Below are positions 59,549 through 64,000 of a stretch of 64,000 nt of DNA, in pieces. Position 1 is the stretch's first letter. Each line of letters starts with the position of its first letter. The stretch is from CAIKZZ01 sp036742455. Lineage in GTDB: Bacteria; Pseudomonadota; Gammaproteobacteria; Steroidobacterales; Steroidobacteraceae. The notes under the pieces were generated by a model. It saw only the letters and a program-made list of their open reading frames with translations. It ran no database searches and was not told the origin of the DNA. Location of the stretch: positions 92,380-156,379 of the forward strand of contig DAINQU010000006.1 of assembly GCA_036742455.1 (NCBI GenBank). Reading direction: 5' to 3'. The translations under genes were made by a program, and so were the position numbers.

Positions 59549-59821
59549 TTAATCCGCCTTACGGTCGCCGCCGTGCGCCTTGAAGGTGCGCGTCGGAGCG
59601 AACTCGCCGAGCTTGTGGCCGACCATGTTCTCGGTCATGAGGACCGGAACGTGGTTGCGACCGTTATGGACAGCGATCGTGAGACCGACCATCTCCGGGG
59701 TGACCATCGAGCGACGCGACCAGGTCTTGATCGGGCGACGATCGTTCTTGGCAGCGGCAACCTGCACCTTCTTAGCGAGGGGCAGATCGACGAACGGACC
59801 TTTCTTAAGTGAACGTGGCAC
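59549..59821 (-). CDS. rpsS: 30S ribosomal protein S19
   Basis: The 90-residue protein starts MPRSLKKGPFVDLPLAKKV and contains TWSRRSMVTPEMVGLTIAVHNGR, standard S19. It lies in the 30S head with S13. Confidence 0.98.
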   Translation of the reverse strand: MPRSLKKGPFVDLPLAKKVQVAAAKNDRRPIKTWSRRSMVTPEMVGLTIAVHNGRNHVPVLMTENMVGHKLGEFAPTRTFKAHGGDRKAD

Positions 59822-59836
59822 GTTAGGACCCTCGAA

Positions 59837-60661
59837 TTACTTGCGGCGCTGCACGATGAACAAATTCGTGCGCTTGTTGTGGCGGGTCTTCTTACCCTTC
59901 GTCTGCCAGCCCCATGGGGAGACAGGATGCGGGTTACCCTGGCCGGACTTACCTTCACCACCACCGTGCGGATGGTCGACCGGGTTCATCACGACGCCAC
60001 GAACAGTCGGGCGAATACCACGCCAACGCTTCGCACCGGCCTTGCCGAACTGGCGCAGGTTGTGCTCGTCGTTGCCGACTTCACCGATGGTTGCACGGCA
60101 GTCGATGTGCACCTTACGCATCTCGCCCGAGCGAAGACGGATAAGAGCGTGCAGACCTTCGCGCGCCGTGAACTGAGCGGAAGCACCTGCCGAACGCGCC
60201 AACTGGCCGCCCTTGCCTGGCTTCAACTCGATGTTATGGATCGAGCTACCGACCGGAATGTGACGCAACTGCATCGCATTGCCCGGCTTGATCGGCGACT
60301 CCTGACCCGACTGCACTTCGTCGCCAGCCTTCAAGCCCTTCGGGGCGAGGATGTAACGACGCTCGCCGTCCCGATACAGGACGAGCGCAATGTGCGCAGA
60401 GCGGTTCGGATCGTATTCGACGCGCTCAACGACGGCAGGCACGCCATCCTTGTCGCGACGGAAGTCGATCAGACGGTACTTATGCTTGTGACCACCGCCC
60501 TTATGACGAGTGGTGATGCGACCCGAGCTATTGCGAGCGCCCGTCGAATTCTGGGACACCAGCAACGGCGCGTAGCCCTTGCCCTTGTGGAGGTGCGAAC
60601 GATCCGGCTTCACGACAAAGCGTGCACCCGGTGACGTCGGCCTCAGTTTGATCATTGCCAT
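59837..60661 (-). CDS. rplB: 50S ribosomal protein L2
   Basis: The 274-residue protein begins MAMIKLRPTSPGARF and contains GVVMNPVDHPHGGGEGKSG with the conserved His near the peptidyl transferase centre. Spacing to rplW is 27 nt. Confidence 0.99.
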   Translation of the reverse strand: MAMIKLRPTSPGARFVVKPDRSHLHKGKGYAPLLVSQNSTGARNSSGRITTRHKGGGHKHKYRLIDFRRDKDGVPAVVERVEYDPNRSAHIALVLYRDGERRYILAPKGLKAGDEVQSGQESPIKPGNAMQLRHIPVGSSIHNIELKPGKGGQLARSAGASAQFTAREGLHALIRLRSGEMRKVHIDCRATIGEVGNDEHNLRQFGKAGAKRWRGIRPTVRGVVMNPVDHPHGGGEGKSGQGNPHPVSPWGWQTKGKKTRHNKRTNLFIVQRRK

Positions 60662-60688
60662 GGCTATTGCCCTTTAGTCTCGAGGCCT

Positions 60689-61021
60689 TCAGGCCTGCAC
60701 CGCGCCGGACAGATCAATCGTCTGACCAGACTTCAGGCTAACGTACGCCTTCTTCCAGTCCGAACGACGGCCCATCATCGCGCCGAAACGCTTCTGCTTA
60801 CCGGCGACGTTAACCACCTGAACGGCAGCCACCTCGACAGAGAACATCAGTTCCACCGCTGCACGAATTTCCGGCTTGGACGCATCGCGACGAACGCGGA
60901 ACACGTACTGGCCATTCTTTTCGCTGACACGCGCCGATTTTTCAGACACGTGCGGAACGATCAGGATGCTGATCAGACGCTCGGTCTTGGCGACCGGGAG
61001 AGAGTTGGTAGCGGTGCTCAT
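60689..61021 (-). CDS. rplW: 50S ribosomal protein L23
   Basis: The 110-residue protein has RLISILIVPHVSEKSARVSEKNGQYVFRV and KKAYVSLKSGQTIDL, standard L23, which docks the signal recognition particle and trigger factor at the exit. Its ATG overlaps the rplD stop (ATGA). Confidence 0.98.
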   Translation of the reverse strand: MSTATNSLPVAKTERLISILIVPHVSEKSARVSEKNGQYVFRVRRDASKPEIRAAVELMFSVEVAAVQVVNVAGKQKRFGAMMGRRSDWKKAYVSLKSGQTIDLSGAVQA

Positions 61022-61632
61022 GCCAAGCGCTCCTCGATCATCTTGAGTGCGCCGACGGTCACAACGACCTTCTCGTGACGCGCCAGGGTGACCGGATCAA
61101 TCTGGGCGACCGTGAGAACGTCCACCGACGGCAAGTTACGCGCCGCCAGGAACAACTTCTCGTCGAACGCCTCGACGATGATCAACGCGTTTTCCGCGCC
61201 GATCGACTTCAACTGACCAACCAACAGCTTGGTCTTCGGCGACTCGAGCTCCAGCGAGGGAACAACGACGAGCGCTTCGACGCGGGCCAATTCCGAGAAC
61301 ATCGCGCGAATCGCGCCGCGATACATCTTACGGTTGACCTTCTGGGAATAGTCACGGGGACGCGCCGCAAAAGCACGACCACCGCCGACCCAGATCGGGC
61401 TGCGGATGGAACCGGCACGGGCGCCGCCCGTACCCTTCTGCGCGTGCGGCTTGCGACCGCCACCACGGACCTCTGCGCGGCTCTTCTGAGCCTTCGTGCC
61501 CGCGCGGCCAGCCGCCATATAGGCGACCACGACCTGGTGCACGAGAGTCTCATTGAAGTCGTGAGCGAATGCGGCATCAGCCACTTCGACTTCAGCGGCG
61601 CCGGCCCCGGCATTTACTACCTTGAGCTTCAT
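61018..61632 (-). CDS. rplD: 50S ribosomal protein L4
   Basis: The 204-residue protein has the loop GTKAQKSRAEVRGGGRKPHAQKGTGGARAGSIRSP that reaches the exit tunnel, and the globular VLVGQLKSIGAENALIIVEAF part. In E. coli L4 also represses the S10 operon. The 15-nt gap to rplC is normal. Confidence 0.98.
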   Translation of the reverse strand: MKLKVVNAGAGAAEVEVADAAFAHDFNETLVHQVVVAYMAAGRAGTKAQKSRAEVRGGGRKPHAQKGTGGARAGSIRSPIWVGGGRAFAARPRDYSQKVNRKMYRGAIRAMFSELARVEALVVVPSLELESPKTKLLVGQLKSIGAENALIIVEAFDEKLFLAARNLPSVDVLTVAQIDPVTLARHEKVVVTVGALKMIEERLA

Positions 61633-61647
61633 GGGGTTGCCTCGCCT

Positions 61648-62340
61648 TTACTTCTTAGCCGGGGCGACGCGAACGCGCCGAGCCTGGCCCTTGACCTTGA
61701 CCGACGGCCGCACGACCACGGTGCCACCTTCGGTGCCCGGGACAGCGCCGCGGATGAGGATCAGATTGCGCTCGGCATCCACCGACACAACCTTCAAGTT
61801 CTCAGTGGTGACGCGGTCGACGCCCATATGGCCCGACATACGCTTACCCTGGAACACGCGACCCGGGGTCTGGCGCTGACCGATCGAACCCGGCGCGCGA
61901 TGCGTTACCGAGTGACCGTGCGAGCCGCCGCCGCCACCGAAGTTGTGACGCTTCATGACGCCCGCGTAACCCTTACCCATCGTGGTGCCCGTCACGTCGA
62001 CGACCTGGCCGGCCTCGAACATGTCGACCTTGAGCTCCGCACCGGCCGCGAGGTCTGCACCTTCGGCGCCGTCGAGACGGAATTCATGGAGCGCTTCGCC
62101 CGGCGCCACGTTCGCTTTCGCGAAGTGACCGGCAGCGGCTTTGGTAACACGGGAAGGACGGCGCGTACCGAAGGTGATCTGCACCGCACGGTAACCGTCG
62201 CTGTCGAGCGTCTTGATCTGCGTGACGCGATTGGGCAGCGCTTCGATCACGGTCACCGGCACAGTTTCGCCAGCTTCCGTGAAGACGCGGGTCATGCCGC
62301 GCTTGCGACCGACCAGCCCCAAGCCATGCTTCAGGCTCAT
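61648..62340 (-). CDS. rplC: 50S ribosomal protein L3
   Basis: The 230-residue protein begins MSLKHGLGLVGRKRGMTRVF and contains HRAPGSIGQRQTPGRVFQGKRMSGHMG, where the conserved Gln (methylated by PrmB in E. coli L3) is kept. A weak GAGG lies 10 nt before the ATG. It is preceded by a 296-bp noncoding region that holds a candidate promoter and leader. Confidence 0.98.
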   Translation of the reverse strand: MSLKHGLGLVGRKRGMTRVFTEAGETVPVTVIEALPNRVTQIKTLDSDGYRAVQITFGTRRPSRVTKAAAGHFAKANVAPGEALHEFRLDGAEGADLAAGAELKVDMFEAGQVVDVTGTTMGKGYAGVMKRHNFGGGGGSHGHSVTHRAPGSIGQRQTPGRVFQGKRMSGHMGVDRVTTENLKVVSVDAERNLILIRGAVPGTEGGTVVVRPSVKVKGQARRVRVAPAKK

Positions 62341-62561
62341 TGGGTCTACACCTCTTTACGTCCACCCACTGCAATTGGCAGGTGGCACTTCAACCATCGC
62401 CGCCGGAACATACGCTCCGTCGGCGCCCTAAATCACTGATTCTTAAGCCCGTTCCAGTAACTCATCCGTGGTTTCAACCCCGCGCCACTCCGTCGGTTGA
62501 CGTCATGACTATCTGGACTGACCTTCGGAGAGCACACCTGGACAAGGCGGGCCACAGCGAG
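62341..62561 (-). promoter_or_regulatory. structured leader upstream of rplC (putative ribosomal-protein autoregulatory element)
   Basis: About 220 nt of predicted 5' leader lie between the candidate promoter (62568-62596) and rplC. By eye, two hairpins lie near the gene. One is at 62399-62424 (GCCG-CGGA with TCCG-CGGC, an 8-nt loop and single bulges). A second is at 62362-62385 (CCACC-TGC with GCA-GGTGG and a 3-nt bulge), 7 nt from the GAGG of rplC. No significant open frame is on this strand. The S10 leader bound by L4 in E. coli lies before rpsJ; whether this one does the same job is inferred only from position. Confidence 0.4.
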
Positions 62562-62567
62562 CCGCTA

Positions 62568-62596
62568 ATCTTATGCGGACTTACATCTCAATGCAA
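62568..62596 (-). promoter_or_regulatory. candidate promoter between rpsJ and rplC
   Basis: On the minus strand TTGCAT (62591-62596) and TAAGAT (62568-62573) are 17 bp apart, just after the hairpin that ends the rpsJ region. Predicted start near 62561. Confidence 0.45.
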
Positions 62597-62598
62597 GC

Positions 62599-62628
62599 CC
62601 TGCGACGCGAAAACTTTCGCGTCGCAGG
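62599..62628 (-). other. very strong hairpin directly after rpsJ
   Basis: CCTGCGACGCGAAA (62599-62612) is perfectly complementary to TTTCGCGTCGCAGG (62615-62628), an almost perfect 30-nt palindrome 8 nt after the rpsJ stop. No U-tract follows on the minus strand, so it may act as a Rho-linked or 3'-stabilising structure rather than an intrinsic terminator. Confidence 0.7.
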
Positions 62629-62636
62629 AATTGGCA

Positions 62637-62948
62637 TTAATTCAGCTTGATCTGAACGTCGACGCCCGCCGGAAGCTCAAGCTTCATCAGCGCGTCAACG
62701 GTCTTGTCGGTGGGATTCAGAATGTCCATGAGACGCTTGTGCGTACGGATCTCGTACTGGTCACGCGCATCTTTGTCGCCGTGCGGCGCCACGAGGACGG
62801 TGAAACGCTCCATCTTGGTCGGCAGCGGAACCGGACCGCGGACCGTCGCGCCGGTGCGCTTGGCCGTTTCCACGATTTCGCGGGCGGAATTGTCGATCAA
62901 ACGGTGATCGAACGCTTTCAGACGGATACGAATATTCTGGTTGGCCAT
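62637..62948 (-). CDS. rpsJ: 30S ribosomal protein S10
   Basis: The 103-residue protein has the S10 features IRIRLKAFDHRLIDNSAREI and GPVPLPTKMERFTVLVAPHGDKDARDQYEIRTHKR. S10 also acts as NusE in antitermination. It lies 125 bp after tuf and 296 bp before rplC, so it stands almost alone between the str and S10 groups. Confidence 0.99.
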   Translation of the reverse strand: MANQNIRIRLKAFDHRLIDNSAREIVETAKRTGATVRGPVPLPTKMERFTVLVAPHGDKDARDQYEIRTHKRLMDILNPTDKTVDALMKLELPAGVDVQIKLN

Positions 62949-62997
62949 GGCCTTCGTCCTTTCGTCAAAGAGCGGCAGAAACGTGAAGAGTCTGCCT

Positions 62998-63039
62998 GGA
63001 AAATAAACGGGCTCGCTTGCGTATCAGCAAGCGAGCCCG
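62998..63039 (-). terminator. strong intrinsic terminator after tuf
   Basis: On the minus strand CGGGCTCGCTTGC pairs with GCAAGCGAGCCCG (63008-63039) around a 6-nt loop, followed by TTTATTTTCC. It lies about 35 nt after the tuf stop. Confidence 0.92.
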
Positions 63040-63041
63040 CA

Positions 63042-63047
63042 ATCATA
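63042..63047 (-). promoter_or_regulatory. candidate -10 box for rpsJ overlapping the tuf terminator
   Basis: On the minus strand TATGAT (5 of 6 to consensus) lies between the tuf stop and the terminator hairpin. A start about 7 nt downstream would fall inside the first arm of the hairpin, so new transcripts would not form the full terminator. No good -35 box is seen. Confidence 0.3.
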
Positions 63048-63073
63048 CACCAAAATTCGGTCTCGGCTAGACC

Positions 63074-64000
<927 letters not shown>

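Noticed and set aside
61075..62439. Long open frame (454 codons) on the plus strand opposite rplD and rplC
   Set aside because: It lies antisense to conserved ribosomal protein genes and has no ribosome binding site or domain; the GC-rich third positions explain its length.

Overview
The window is 64 kb of dense, GC-rich gammaproteobacterial chromosome, almost entirely housekeeping genes. The zapA-6S RNA pairing, the CRP/Clp-type regulator beside coq7, the ssb-MFS-uvrA arrangement and the spc/alpha/S10 ribosomal order point to a gammaproteobacterium outside the Enterobacterales, perhaps a Xanthomonadales- or Steroidobacterales-like lineage. The placement is inferred from gene order and protein features, not from a phylogeny. 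I found no phage, insertion sequence, CRISPR array or integrative element.

Layout. 0-2.4 kb: start of pepP, ygfB, then divergently a small ZapB-like coiled-coil gene, zapA, 6S RNA, an EVE-domain gene and a 21-residue lysine/alanine microprotein gene with its own promoter and terminator. 2.4-5.2 kb: rpiA, an acyltransferase, tRNA-Gln(CTG), rpsI-rplM. 5.2-15.8 kb: coq7, a CRP/Clp regulator, rpe, an orphan MbcA/ParS-like antitoxin gene overlapping djlA, purC, a YihY-type membrane protein, pmbA, yjgA (darP), purE-purK and an ExeA-type ATPase fused to an FHA domain. 15.8-40.5 kb: 21 genes all on the minus strand, miaB-ybeZ-ybeY-corC-lnt-tyrB-leuS-lptE-(HEXXH protein, lipoprotein esterase, BtuF-like protein, S10 peptidase)-holA-nadD-rsfS-rlmH-maf-rng-yhdP-nit-tldD, many joined by ATGA, GTGA or TGATG overlaps. 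40.5-48.6 kb: ssb, an MFS transporter, uvrA, a GNAT acetyltransferase, a small lipoprotein, pepQ and purU. 48.8-64 kb: the minus-strand ribosomal block tuf(partial)-rpsJ-[leader]-rplC...rpsQ-rplN...secY-rpmJ-rpsM-rpsK-rpsD-rpoA-rplQ.

Functionally the window combines translation (ribosomal proteins, LeuS, EF-Tu, RlmH, RsfS, YbeY, RNase G, MiaB, DarP), envelope biogenesis (Lnt, LptE, YhdP, CorC), purine and one-carbon metabolism (PurC, PurE, PurK, PurU), pentose phosphate enzymes (RpiA, Rpe), DNA replication and repair (HolA, SSB, UvrA) and cell division (ZapA and a ZapB-like partner).

The most noteworthy signals are: (1) an H1-like Lys/Ala tail fused to RsfS and a separate free-standing Lys/Ala microprotein; (2) a 296-bp gap between rpsJ and rplC holding a strong hairpin, a candidate promoter and a structured leader, suggesting the S10 operon is split after rpsJ; (3) candidate leaderless starts at the ygfB/zapB-like divergent pair; (4) the ExeA-FHA fusion with an altered Walker B motif; and (5) a four-gene secreted or enzymatic cassette inserted between lptE and holA. 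None of these amounts to a demonstrated new multi-gene system; they are leads.
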